Assembly (NCBI GenBank): GCA_033085395.1
Contig: JANQBS010000058.1
Coordinates: forward strand, 1 to 64,000
DNA length: 64,000 nt
Origin: Xanthoparmelia taractica
Lineage: Eukaryota; Ascomycota; Lecanoromycetes; Lecanorales; Parmeliaceae
Direction of reading: 5' to 3'
Shown here: one piece after another, positions 12,836-23,447 of the stretch
Layout of the letters: every line of letters starts with the position of its first letter
Numbering within the stretch: the stretch's first letter is position 1
Notes under the pieces: model-generated
Told to the model about the DNA's origin: nothing
What the model saw: the letters and a program-made list of their open reading frames with translations, nothing else
Databases searched by the model: none
Position numbers and translations under genes: made by a program

Positions 12836-12843
12836 CTGATAAG

Positions 12844-14383
12844 AGATAAAGTTACGTTACGAGCCCACATCACACTTCGCCTCATCACTCTATCGCATTA
12901 TATTCTTCTAAATAAGTCTCGCGCGCTGAGATTTATTAATAAGTCGAATAAAGGCGTGTTTCTAGCACAGTTTAGTCGTCTTAAAGCGCTATATGTAAGA
13001 AGTACAATTATAGAGCTTCACAGTCACTCAATTTTTTTTTTTTATGATTTTACTTCTAGAGGTTCTATTAATTTTTACTTAACGGGTAAGATTCTTTAGT
13101 TAGAAATATACTAAATAGTGATGCGACTTGAGCAGAGGTCAATTGGTGAGATGTAGGCATTTTGGTGATGCTAACCCTAGCCCTAATTGTGCATATCCTA
13201 GGATTAACGAGTAAAATGCAGCGTCGCCCGTCGACACGTACCCCGCATGCAGCCCCCACCCCCCTCCCTCCCTCCCTTCCTTCCTTCCTGCCTCCCTCCC
13301 TCCCTTCATCTCACCGCCCCACCTCAATCTATCTAGTTCCATCGTACTTGTGTAGAACTAATGCACATGACACTATGCGTGCGTGCGCTCCTTCTTTTTG
13401 TAATAGCACAGCGCAGCGATCGTTCCACAAATTTCCGGCATCGCGGAAAAGCTGTTTGCTGCATTGCACTGCGCTGTACTGCACTGGATTCTTTTCTTCA
13501 TAAAGGAGGGGAGTAAGGGAGGGGGAGAGGGGGGTTAGAGTGTCTGGTTGGGCGCTGGTGGCTTCCTCACGCATTCATTCATTCGTTCTTTCATTCATTC
13601 ATCCGGAGAGCGAAACGAAGTAACGGGGTGGTTTGAGGCTGATCTAACTCTCTATCCAAATGGGTTGTTAATTTGCTTTCCGTCCCAGCGGTGCTAGGGA
13701 AATGTAGGCTTTCGTTGCGTGGGGCCTTTATTTTTATTTTTCTCAAGGCGCTGATGGGGATGGGGTCGCCAAAGGGGGGAGTAACGAAGGACGAAGTATG
13801 TATATATAAGGCGATTACATTAGTTGGGTCGTTGCGGTTTAGGGCCGGGGGGGGGTCGTGCATGCGTGCTGTTTTGGATGGAAGAGAAGGGTGGGATGGC
13901 GGGGGGGATGTGGGACGTTATGTAAGATATCTTAGCATAGAGTAGTGGTCAAGGGTTAGGCAATTCCTGATGGTGGGAGGTCTCTTTTCGGTGAGCTGTT
14001 GGTTAGCGAGGGAAGGGGTTTGGGGGGCATTGGAAGTTGTGGGGCCGAGGGAGGGTTCTGTGAGGTAGATATGTATGGATGGGCTCGTGTGCATGACGGA
14101 GATTATGCTACCACGGATACCTGGAGGAAGCCACGTGGTTTGGAGAATCATTGACGGGCGTGGAGGAGAAAGTCGGCTTTTTCGCTGTCGCGGTTCTTGA
14201 AAGGAAGACTTATCCAATCGGTTTCCCTGTTGTCGTGTCCATCCTATGCTTTGATATCGTGGAATAAGCTAGCAACCAACGTCCCTGGTTCTCTACAACT
14301 TTTCCCCGAGTTCCATCCAGCCACACTTGAGACCTCCCCCCTTCTTCCGCGAATCTCATCACCCCCCTATCCCGCAATACTTC
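12844..14383. other. Intergenic boundary between RIP compartment and gene space
   Basis: No supported gene. Base composition changes from about three-quarters AT to balanced within a few hundred bases after 12.85 kb. Visible features are a T-run at about 13031, a short telomere-like CTAACCCTAGCCCTAA at 13171-13186, a pyrimidine-only tract of CCTCCCTTCC type at about 13258-13310, and an (ATTC)n-like microsatellite at about 13573-13600. Overlapping open frames on both strands are low-complexity or reflect these tracts. Confidence 0.6.
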
Positions 14384-15897
14384 CTATCCCCCTTTGCTCT
14401 CCCCTCGCACGCCGCCACCTTTTTCATCGCCAGGCACGTATCCAGCTGCGGCCGCTTCAGCAGGGACAAAGTTCCTCGTATGAGCCCTACCAGACGAAGC
14501 GCGGTCTTTGAGAGGGAGAAGGGTGAAGAGTTTGCCTGCCATATATATATGCTCGTGTCAGTAAAGACTGTACCTATCTATCTTTGCAAAATCTGGAATC
14601 AATTTGTCAAATGTAACCTACCGTCAAAATCCCGATAAATCACCTTCAGCACCTCATCCTTTTCATAGCTCAGAAATTTGCCGGTTAGAATGGCCTTGTA
14701 ACTCCGCACAGCGCGCACAAACTCCCCGCCGCCGCCGCCGCTGTGCGTTGCCAGGAGCTCGTAGTTGACTTTTGTATCTGAGGCAGTGGTAGGTCTAGCA
14801 CTGGAACTCCCTTCCCCTCCTGCTCTTGCCACAGACGACGACGGCATCGGCACCTTCAACGTCACCCTCCCCGCCTCCTGCTTCCGAACGCGCTCAGACG
14901 CCCTTTCCCACGCCGACGCATCATACACTTCCCAGCCCATTTCCTCATCCTCCTCCTCCTCCTCCTCCTCCCCAACCAGCTGCATCGTAGGCGAGGGATG
15001 CGGGTCCTCGTACACGCGCCACCCTCCCCGGTCCACCGTCTCCTGCGTAACAGTTTCCCTCCACGCTAATCCCCACCCTTGCCCTCGTCCTCTTCCTCGC
15101 CCGCGCCCCCAACCACCATCCCCTTGCATCATCGCTGCGTACTTCTCTACCGATTCCCGCGCGACGAGCGGCGGGAGGCTGCCGTGGCCGCGACGCTCGG
15201 ATAAGGGGTTGCGGGACGTGGAGGGGGTGAAGGAGTCGTTTTCACTGTTGTTGTTGTCGTCTTCACTATAAGGGGAAGAGGGGGAGGAGAGAGTTTCGTT
15301 CATGGCGGCGTCGGCGTCGCCGAAGTGCGTCTCGTGGCTGTAGCCATGGCCGGCATAGTAGTGGTCCATGCCCGTCATGCTGGTGTCTTCTTCTGCTGCT
15401 GCTGTTGTTGTCATTGGATGAGATGCGAGAGGGTTTAGCCTTGCGGCAAAAGGGGGTTTATTTGGGCGGTTTTCATCGTCGTAGTCGTCGTTGTAGTTTT
15501 CGTCTGTTGGTGGGTATGCTCTGGCTTTGCCTTTGGCTTTGCGGCGGGCTGCTCTCTCTTCTTCATCATCTGCGTCATCGCTCTCCGATGGCGAGGATGC
15601 TTTGGCTTTCCCTTTGGCTTTACGGCGAGCTGCTCTCTGTTCTTCGTCATCGGAATCATCGTCCTCATCTGGTGAGGATGCTTTCGCTTTCCCTTTGGCT
15701 TTAAGACGGGCTACTCTGCTTTCATCACTGTCTTCCTCGGCCCCTTGATAGTCACGCTTTATTGCTTCCCTCTCATCTGTGCACTTCTCAAGCTCAGGGG
15801 GGCTATACGAGGGGCTCCCGTAAGCTGTAGAGGGAGGCGATGAACCTTCTGCCTGATCGATATCCATGGAGTCGTCTCTCCTGGGGTTTTTATCCAT
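14384..15897 (-). CDS. Hypothetical protein with acidic/basic tandem repeats and C-terminal SH3-like domain
   Basis: Proposed exons are 14622-15897 and 14536 down to 14384, i.e. complement(join(14384..14535,14622..15897)). The intron begins GTAGGT, has a CTGAC branch site and ends GCAG, and splicing keeps the frame. The N-terminal half has three imperfect repeats of RAARRKAKGKAKASSP type separated by acidic runs, then Ser/Asn/Glu-rich and RGRGRGRG segments. The last ~90 residues read AVRSYKA...GKFLSYEKDEVLKV, then after the intron DGKLFTLL...RNFVPAEAA, which resembles an SH3 fold starting ALYDY-like and ending 'NFVP'. This suggests a scaffold or nuclear adaptor, but no function can be stated. 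The start could also be the Met at 15918; 15897 is chosen because MDKNP begins the hydrophilic protein cleanly. Confidence 0.75.
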
Positions 15898-15918
15898 ACT
15901 GCTGTTAGGGTAGCACAC

Positions 15919-17630
15919 AGAACAGGCGCCTCAACAAATGCCTCTTCTCGCTTGCTGACGCTTTAAGCTTGCGGAGACCAATGCAGCAGGGTCTGAAGAG
16001 CAAAGAGAATGTCGGAACACACATATTACGGGTAGAGACCTCAGAGCCAGATTCTATGACTGTTGACAAAGAATTCTCGTACATGCACCCGACGGAAAAG
16101 TTCCCCCGCTTGAGGTGACAATAAGCCTCGCTTACTTGGCTATCTTCTTTTCCGGGGGTGCTTCGGGTGATTATTCGTTTATCGAAGCTGGTTTCTGCGG
16201 GTTGACTATCAGGTACAAGCTCAGCATTGGATCTCACCAGAAGACGGCTTAGGAATGGAGAGGTGAAAGCGTTTATAACAAGGACTTTTTTAGGACCGAG
16301 ATTGGTTTATTTGATGTTCCGAATTGCGGGACGGGTCTTCGTGATTCTCGCCTGGTTGACTCAAAGCCGGGTCATGTTTGGAACAGTTAGTATTCCTCTG
16401 CTATGGTACGTATTGCCAACAAGGTAAAAGTAATCCAGTCATTAATCGAGGACTGGAGGCTAGAACAGTTCTCAAATGGGGAAAGAGGCAATACATGATT
16501 CAAAGATCTCACATATCGCGCCGGTGTGGACCCGACGATTGACGAACGTCGCCCACGACAAGAGGCTGGAAGATTTCGGAGGCTGGTAGACAGTTCTAGA
16601 CATAATGTCTCTTTATGTTACTGTTGTCGCAGTATACCAGCTTAAAGATCCGAGAAGGGTGAGAAGTAATTACCGATTAGAGGTTGAAGGTTCTAAGGCA
16701 AATCATGCGTCATTCGATCCCAAATTGGATAGACGCGCTCTTGACCGCTGATGGCGACGAGACACAAAGAAGCGGGGTCAAAAATTTCCGTGTGACCAAG
16801 GCGCCGGGTTTTCTTCTTTCTTTTCTTCTTCGTTTCTGCATGCACGCATCGCCAACGGAAGCAAGGGTATACCACCACACTCCACGGAAAGATGCCTGCT
16901 AGCGCTAAAAGTGGATGAACTCTGAGCATCTAGAATCACAAATGATTGTGGGATGAAGATGGTTAAGGTACTGACCTTGGCCAAAGTTCCAAAGGCTCGA
17001 TTCAAGCTAACTGTCGGGTTTGGAACGAAGTTTAATATGGAGCATCCACGTCGTCAACAACGGTTAAGGGCCTCAGTACGAGAAAATATCGTTGGAGCAA
17101 TACAGTGGCAGCGAGACATTGTCACGTCGCGCCGCGGGTTCAGAAGACAATACGAATTTGGATGGGTAAAGACAGCTGTCTGAACGTCGCTGTACCGCAC
17201 TCACAGGTTTCTTTCACTGTTTGAGCTAGAGGCCGGGATGGAAATGCCAGTGTGGCAGAATGACATACAGTATGCACAACGGCTTCGGAGATACGACAAC
17301 CAACCGTCATGGGGAGCTGTCACCATATGACGAAACATTCAAAAAGTGCAAAGGTGTCCTCATCGTCCGTACTTGATTGACCGATGTGCGATAGAAGCAC
17401 CAGGGAACGCTTTGCGAACTGACACGACTGCCCTCATATGTTGCACCAATAGGTATATCGCTCCGAGGAACGAAGCTTTGAACCAAGCCCCGCCTCTAGC
17501 TCATGGCACTACCAACGGAATGTATGCCCTTGAAGTATCGAACGAGCTGCCGAGACATTTCCTCTCGACATCTCCGCGAAGGCTGTCCTCGGAGAAGTTC
17601 ATTGCCTCTATCAGGTCACTCTCATACCGC
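15919..17630. other. Intergenic region without supported gene
   Basis: Several short open frames occur on both strands (e.g. 15905-16237 minus, 16953-17183 plus), but none shows a domain, a splice-consistent extension or convincing composition. It may hold the promoter and 5' UTR of the gene at 14384-15897. Confidence 0.5.
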
Positions 17631-18295
17631 TCATGTGTTTCCGTACTCTCTGGAGGCGCTTGTATTAGCTGGGTTACCTGGGGGATTAGGGTATCGAAGG
17701 GTGACAGGCTGTTCTAGAGTCAGAAGTTTAGGACCCGATGCATGTACAGTACTTGTCATGGGGACTGAGGCTTCCGGTTGACCGATAGATGGCAAGGTAA
17801 TAAGCTGTTCAAAAATTGGGACATTGGCAGTTGCTGGTTCCGAAGTTGATGGCGCGGATTCCCGTTGATGGAAGAACCGTACCTCCGGCCTTCCCATGAT
17901 GTAACACCTCTGTTTCGGCGAGAGAATATGGAGTGAGTAAGGGTCAGACATCTCTTTACCAGCAGCAGCGTGTGGCGTTGGAGTAGGTGTCCCGTGAATT
18001 TCATCATTATTATGTGTGACAGGTCCTGCCGAATGATTCGTACGCCACCGAATAAGAACTGCAATGACGCCGGGTTGCGTGACAAACGTCGTCTCCAATT
18101 TGCCCTCGATGGGTCCGATATCGGTATCTACTCCAGTCTTTACAACAGTTAGTCGGTTGAGTAGGCGCTAACTATTGGGAATCTTACAATCTTCCTAACC
18201 TCTTCTTCCAACCTCCGATCATCATTTGCGATTGCTGTCACAAAATAGTCCTGCCCGTTCATGTTGTGGATCAACGCTGTAAGAGCATTTGCTCT
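17631..18295 (-). CDS. Hypothetical protein, partial gene model
   Basis: Two exons can be joined: complement(join(17631..18137,18188..18295)). The 50-nt intron starts GTAAGATT, has a CTAAC branch site and ends AAAG, and both exons are in phase. The upstream exon itself begins after a TTTCAG acceptor at 18296, so the true start lies further upstream in an exon I could not place. The visible protein has a hydrophilic helical piece (DDRRLEEEVRKI), then a Thr/Pro-rich tail without membrane segments. No family is recognised. It could be a decayed gene; the splice signals are the main support. Confidence 0.4.
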
Positions 18296-19596
18296 CTGAA
18301 ACGAAGTATGAGAAAAATCAAGGACGATGCATGTACTTAAGCGACAGCTTCCCACATATTTTATTTGAAGCAGATGACCCGAGGCTTATTCCTCATCAAG
18401 GCAATTGGAAGGTATAATCGATAGTCGCTATTGAACGCTCATTGTATATAGACGATAATGACACGAGCATTGCACGAGAACTTGGCAACATTTGAGACAA
18501 AGCGACGTTAGTGTCAAGGACCAGGAGCTCAGGCGACGCTGAACAATAGGAACAGGTCAGTAATGCCTTGCTAAATCAATTCGTCGTCAAGTTTTCGTAC
18601 AGGTCGTTGAAAAAACCCCGCCCTTGCCTTACACAAGCGTCACAGTGAGCCAGAGATATGGTATGATAAATTGCGTATATTCTTTTCTGGAATCCTGCTG
18701 ATCGGTTACTCGCGAAGAGAGCCGAACTTTTCGTGAAGATGCAACAACCACAACGACTAAGGTCCTGCGGTAGTTTTCGCCTGGATACCAATTAGAGCTG
18801 GCCAGTCCTGGTACCTTGAGTCGGCATGAAAGTTGCATTTACCGGTAAAGAGTAGACGACTTCCCAATATTTCTGCCCAAGCCCGGAACAACAAAGTTAG
18901 AGAGCCTCAAACGGGCACCAGTGATTCTAAGCCAGAAATGGGTGTGTCCCATGCTTGTATTGAAGCTATAGCTGATTCCGACTTGAACGTCATGCAGAGA
19001 CTACTATGAGTCACGCGCGTACCCGGACGAGGGTGAGTAGATACCTCGATGGACTCCCCTTATCAAAATTCGAGATAAACCTAGCTACAGGTATCTCTTC
19101 GTACTAGGCTATAGATTGAGGTTCGAAAGCTTTTCGAAGCTGCTGTAAAGCACTCCGATAATACTTTTAATCTTGAAGAGCCCGTTTATCTTCCTACACA
19201 AGCATCCTATTGTAGTCTTAGATGGGTCAATCTCAATACCTATTCAGGATCCTGGAGATCGATTGCTCGCGGAAGCCAGCTCCTCCGATACCGGTCCGGA
19301 AGACTCGTTTACACCGGCAGGTGCCTCCAGAAAGATTGCTATAGATATGAATTTTTCAAATGTAGGCGTAGAAAAGGTCCAAGAGCATCTGCGATTATCT
19401 TCTGAACCTGCAAGTGATCCGCAAATGCGCCCCCAATCATTGGCTGACTAACTTATTTGCGGAGCCCTAGCCTTATTTATACACTAGTAGTAACCGTGGC
19501 CCCACTATTCGCTTCGCTCATAGTGGTCCGCAACTCAAATGCGCGTTTTTCGCGATTTGACACCTTTCATCCCAACTCTCATTATTCAACAACACC
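18296..19596. other. Non-coding or unresolved region
   Basis: It may contain upstream exons of the minus-strand gene at 17.6-18.3 kb (splice-like signals near 18.3 kb). A plus-strand frame at 19173-19451 has a protein-like composition but no recognised domain. Nothing else is supported. Confidence 0.4.
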
Positions 19597-19857
19597 ATGG
19601 AATTATCCTATTCTAAACAAGAAGAACTCATCCAAAGGGCCATATCTGACTATGAGGACGGCAAGTTTCCCAGTGCTCGCAAGGCTGCTCTACATTATGG
19701 CCTTAAACCCCGACGTCTACAATTACGCCTCAAAGGACACGCGTCGAGAAGTACTCGTACACCCACCCACACACGTCTTACTGTAGCTCAAGAACAAGCG
19801 CTATGTGACTATATTGATCGATTAGATCATATTGAGCATTCGGTTCGCCTTCCATAT
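19597..19857 (+). pseudogene. Truncated pogo/Fot1-type transposase N-terminus
   Basis: From the ATG at 19597 the frame reads EELIQRAISDYEDGKFPSAR, KAALHYGL, then LQLRLKGHASR and LTVAQEQALCDYIDRLD. This is the helix-turn-helix (psq-type) followed by the start of a CENP-B-type DNA-binding domain, as in fungal Tc1/mariner pogo-like transposases. Homology is lost after about 85 residues, and no DDE catalytic domain follows. Terminal inverted repeats or a TA duplication were not found. It is a fragment of an element, or less likely a domesticated DNA-binding domain. Confidence 0.65.
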
Positions 19858-20240
19858 TCTTTTCACGGAAACATGACACGAATTCTCGTATTGATACTGG
19901 ACTTGTTCTTTGGGTGGAGATCCTAGATAATGGGGAAGCCGGGAAATTTGTCGTCATCTCCAACCCCGAGGACGATGAGAGAACGCCTCCATTCACTGGC
20001 CGAGAGGCGCTGTGGAGGCTTATGGGCAAACTTCCTCTCGATTTCGCTGTGGCTAAGATGAGACGGGATATTATAACCCAATGGCCGCAGGATGTTCCTA
20101 TGAACTTGGAAGTGGAATCCCTCTCGAAACCGGAAATAGTTGCAACTGGATGGATGGCTAGGAAACGGGAGACCAAATCTGAAGGCGCTCTACCAATTGC
20201 ACTCTACCCACGTGAAAAAGCCAGGCAAGGACGCATATAG
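19858..20240 (+). other. Unidentified open frame after the transposase fragment
   Basis: A frame different from the transposase runs from about 19860 through LVLWVEILDNGEAGKFVVIS to a stop at 20240 (about 125 codons). Its composition is protein-like, but no family is recognised, and there is no clear start. It may be the 3' part of a gene interrupted by the transposon fragment. This is inference. Confidence 0.3.
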
Positions 20241-21129
20241 AATATTCTAATACTATTTGTATGATTATATCTTGCTCAATCTTACTCATGAGCTGCTCAT
20301 ACACATCTTCATAGTTCTGTCTTCCTTTCAAGGTGCGTCATTGAAGGTGCGTCATTGAACAATCCTTGCAACTTTGAAGCTCATCAAAATTCAAGCACGC
20401 TTGATAACGGACTTGCGCGGAAGCAGTAATGACCTTGGGCCAGAGTACGTAGGTATGAAAGGAAAGAATCCCGTCCTTGACGCAGTGGCACATACGCGTT
20501 ATCGACAACAACGCTCACATTACCCTAGATCTCGATGGGACAACCCCAGACGTTATCATCCACCTATTTTCGTCTTTCGAAGACCACTGGATCATCCATC
20601 CAGGTCGATTCCTACGGCGCTAAGCATGGGACACAGCGCCAACAATTCCCAGGCGCGATCCCGTACCTCCATCTCATCTCCAATTGAGATCCTTCTATGC
20701 CTTTTGTGTCAGTTCCTGTAGTCTTAGACAAGACGCAAAGGCTGTTTATGGGAGCATTTATTTCTTTCTTGTGAGTTTCACACTTTTCTTTGGGTTCAAA
20801 AAGCAAATCTACGGTTAGATGTGGGCTAGTAGGAACTATACTTGTGCACAAGGAACTGCAAAATGGTAACAAGCCATTGTGTGAGAGCTATTGATGGAGT
20901 CTAGGACGTGGGGACGTCGTGTGCAGTTGAGTATAGAAAGTAAGTGCATTCTGCGGTACACATGAACTTCAGAGGAGATTTTAGTGGAGGCAAAATCTGT
21001 ATGGAAAGGTTTATTCTGTCTACTTTTTCTTCTAAGGCGTACAACCTCACCGCCATGTACATTACATTCTTGATTTTCCCAGAGTCGTACTCTGCACACG
21101 CACTTCACCGTATCCTCTTCATACCAGTC
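20241..21129. other. Intergenic, no supported gene
   Basis: A duplicated GAAGGTGCGTCATTGAA unit occurs at about 20329-20358. Short frames on both strands lack features. The right end is the 3' flank of the membrane-protein gene at 21130. Confidence 0.5.
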
Positions 21130-21996
21130 TCACAGCTCCCAGCCGCTGTTTTCCCGTACCTCTCGACTTCGCCTCTTCGATATCCGTATATCCGAGACGA
21201 CCTTCCAGTGGCCTGCGATGGCTTTGTACCCACTTTCGAGAACTAGGGCACCGACAATAGAAGACAGCAAAGTCCAGTTCATAACCGCCAATGTCGCCAA
21301 GCCAAGATCGAGACAAATCCCGCCCCTACACTTCCCCCGTGTCATCAACAAGATGCCCCAATGAAGGGGAATGGTGGCCATTGCAGCACCGACACAACTC
21401 CCAACTCTTGAGTACTCATTTAGACGCTTCCAATAGGCCGCATTGACTTTGTACAGTGCTTTGCTCAAAATTGCCACGTTTGCCACTACCATCACTGCGG
21501 CTGACTTTGAGACAATGTCGACGGCGACAGCAATCCAGTATATGACAGAGAATGTCGTAACGTCCGTCACGCTCGGCACCACATCGCACTTGGTCTTGAC
21601 GCCAAGTTGACTTTCTTCTGTGTCTCGAAGCACGTTTGTAAATAGAATCAAGAATAGGAACCCGCTCATGACCAATCCAAATACAGCAACCGACCACACG
21701 CGTTTGTAGCACGCAAGTGAAGAGGTCTGGTGAGCCACCTTTGCGTTTTGTTCTGCTTGAGAAACTTCGTTGCCCTTCTGTTGTCGGCATGAAAGACAAA
21801 TATCTTCTGCTTGGTCTTGTTCTTCCTTTACCGTGAGACGACTTTGCTGGTACCTCTCGATTGCCTGAGCAAGGATTCGCGACCACTCTTCGATTTCATG
21901 GTCCCAGGCTACAGTGACGGGGACAGCGACAGAGGGGGCTGTTGATGGGGCGGAAGCTGGTTGGTAAACGCGCATGATGGGGAAGCCGCCTCCCAT
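21130..21996 (-). CDS. Hypothetical four-helix membrane protein
   Basis: An uninterrupted 288-codon frame. Residues 1-95 are soluble, with a helical, charged segment (about 35-65) and a CLSCRQQ motif (about 68-74). Four hydrophobic segments follow at about 100-123, 149-177, 199-219 and 226-253. The tail is basic (KRRSREVRENS). This predicts an integral membrane protein with both ends on the same side. No family is recognised; the layout resembles many uncharacterised fungal membrane proteins. Start at 21996 gives the first Met of the frame (MGGGFPIMRVY), preceded by a 5' region with no alternative in-frame Met. Confidence 0.7.
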   Translation of the reverse strand: MGGGFPIMRVYQPASAPSTAPSVAVPVTVAWDHEIEEWSRILAQAIERYQQSRLTVKEEQDQAEDICLSCRQQKGNEVSQAEQNAKVAHQTSSLACYKRVWSVAVFGLVMSGFLFLILFTNVLRDTEESQLGVKTKCDVVPSVTDVTTFSVIYWIAVAVDIVSKSAAVMVVANVAILSKALYKVNAAYWKRLNEYSRVGSCVGAAMATIPLHWGILLMTRGKCRGGICLDLGLATLAVMNWTLLSSIVGALVLESGYKAIAGHWKVVSDIRISKRRSREVRENSGWEL

Positions 21997-22382
21997 CTTG
22001 AACTTGCTTAGGTCGGATTGGTAATGGTGTGGTGTGCCGATGTGGTTTCTGCTGATGTGATTGATTGTATTTTGGTATGGCTATTTCTTAGTGGTCTCGT
22101 GGAGAATGGATGAAAGATGCCAGCAGGCTCTGCCATTTTAACTTCCTTTCAGGATAATGCAATAAAATGTTGCTGATGACAATGCAATAAACTGTTCCTC
22201 ATAATATTGCAATATCCCCCTTAGCGCAGGATATTGACCTCATATCGCTTAGTCCAGACTCCTACCCAAAAAAAATCGCTTACTTTGATAACTCACTGGA
22301 TTATTCTCGCCTGTTAGTACTAGAAATATAGGATGAGAAAAAAAATTTATCCAAAAAAAAGAGATAATAGAAGCAAAACCAT
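21997..22382. other. Promoter region of the membrane-protein gene and tRNA 3' flank
   Basis: A near-repeated ATAATGCAATAAA(A/C)TGTT motif occurs at about 22155-22197, and an A-rich tract lies at about 22340-22375, just past the tRNA 3' end. On the minus strand this reads as a T-rich stretch, suitable as an RNA polymerase III terminator. Confidence 0.45.
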
Positions 22383-22468
22383 TAGTCGCGCGGAGGATCG
22401 AACTCCGAACCTTCTCGGAAAACATTCAGATTGTGAACGAGAAATCATAACCATTAGACCACGCGACT
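22383..22468 (-). tRNA. tRNA-Val (anticodon CAC) with a 13-nt intron
   Basis: On the minus strand AGTCGCG (22468-22462) pairs perfectly with CGCGACT (22390-22384), with A at 22383 as discriminator base. The T arm is CGGAG-TTCGATC-CTCCG, the variable loop is 5 nt, and the D loop carries GG and A21. The anticodon stem TCTCG/CGAGA encloses TTCACA and a final C, placing CAC at positions 34-36 after U33. A 13-nt intron (22431-22419) sits after position 37, the standard site for nuclear tRNA introns. An alternative stem register would give another anticodon, but only this one gives a 5-nt variable loop and U33. Confidence 0.85.
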
Positions 22469-22526
22469 CATCAACCAAATTTTACTAAGACAAAATATAT
22501 TACTAAACCCATTGCGAGTGCTGAAG

Positions 22527-22940
22527 CTAAGCTTTGTTCCCACCATGCGTCAATTCCTCCAGCGTCAACGCACCTTCTTCAGCTGCCGCGACAACAGCTA
22601 CGAGGACTGTGTCCTGTTCCGTAAGGCGAGGCAATATTGGCTGATGTGCGCAGAGTAAGTGTGCATCAAGCGATTTTGCATTCTGCTCATGTCCTACTTT
22701 TTCCTCCTGGAAATCTGTCCCGTCGACTGAATTGAGAAGCTCTTGCACATGAGAATGTGGATCCATTGGTAGGATCAGGCGCTTAGCGAAGATCTGGAGC
22801 TGAGAGAGTATCGAAATTATGTAACCATATTGAGCGAGGTGCGACTTATACCAGAGCTTTGCTGTGACGTATTTTTTGGCTTTGGAGAAGAGTGAAATGT
22901 CTTGCTTCAGTAACGAGGTTTCGATACTTAAGACTCTCAA
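22527..22940 (-). CDS. Small hypothetical protein
   Basis: The frame runs to a stop at 22527. It encodes a helix-rich soluble protein with LLKQDISLFSKAKKYVTAKL near its start and an Ala/Glu-rich tail (VVAAAEEGALTLEEL). The 5' end is uncertain: the frame extends upstream to an acceptor-like ACCCAG just before about 22951, so an upstream exon is likely. No family is recognised. It lies head-on close to the tRNA. Confidence 0.4.
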   Translation of the reverse strand: MRVLSIETSLLKQDISLFSKAKKYVTAKLWYKSHLAQYGYIISILSQLQIFAKRLILPMDPHSHVQELLNSVDGTDFQEEKVGHEQNAKSLDAHLLCAHQPILPRLTEQDTVLVAVVAAAEEGALTLEELTHGGNKA

Positions 22941-23447
22941 ACGGCGGGTGACCTGGGTTTACATGTGTCTTTTAAGCAGCTCTCCACGGTCAAAGACGCA
23001 GATAATTTCTATTGAGCAGTTGAAAACTGCAGACAAGTACTATTCATCACATCCTTTATTCTCACAAGTCTTTCCTCCTATCATCTTCCACCAAGGTACA
23101 ACAACAATTTTCCATGCTAGCAGACATTCCATCAAGACTTCTTCAATTCCTTCTATCATCGTGCAACTTCCACCAAATGCATGCTCTGAACAGTGGCAGT
23201 TAACGGATCATAAACAACCCAGTTGACTCACTTCAAACCCTCACTCATTCGGTTCCTTGCTAATTACCTTTAACTCCCGGGCTCCCCTCACTCTTGATTG
23301 AAAGCTTCTCAGGTCACTTAATATGGGAGCACCCAACCCATCCTTAGCCTTACAACAACATCTCGCCACCATGCCCTCTCCCAACGCCTCCACCATTTCA
23401 ACAGCCCTAGTCTCAGCCCGCACGGGGTTGAGAACATGGACGGATAG

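Noticed and set aside
13139..14638. Several overlapping frames of 80-113 codons on both strands
   Set aside because: They are produced by CCTCC and ATTC simple repeats and overlap each other; no splice-consistent extension or domain.
14765..15748. Plus-strand frames within the SH3-like protein gene
   Set aside because: Antisense shadows of the charge-alternating repeats; Ser/Leu/Arg composition mirrors the minus-strand coding sequence.
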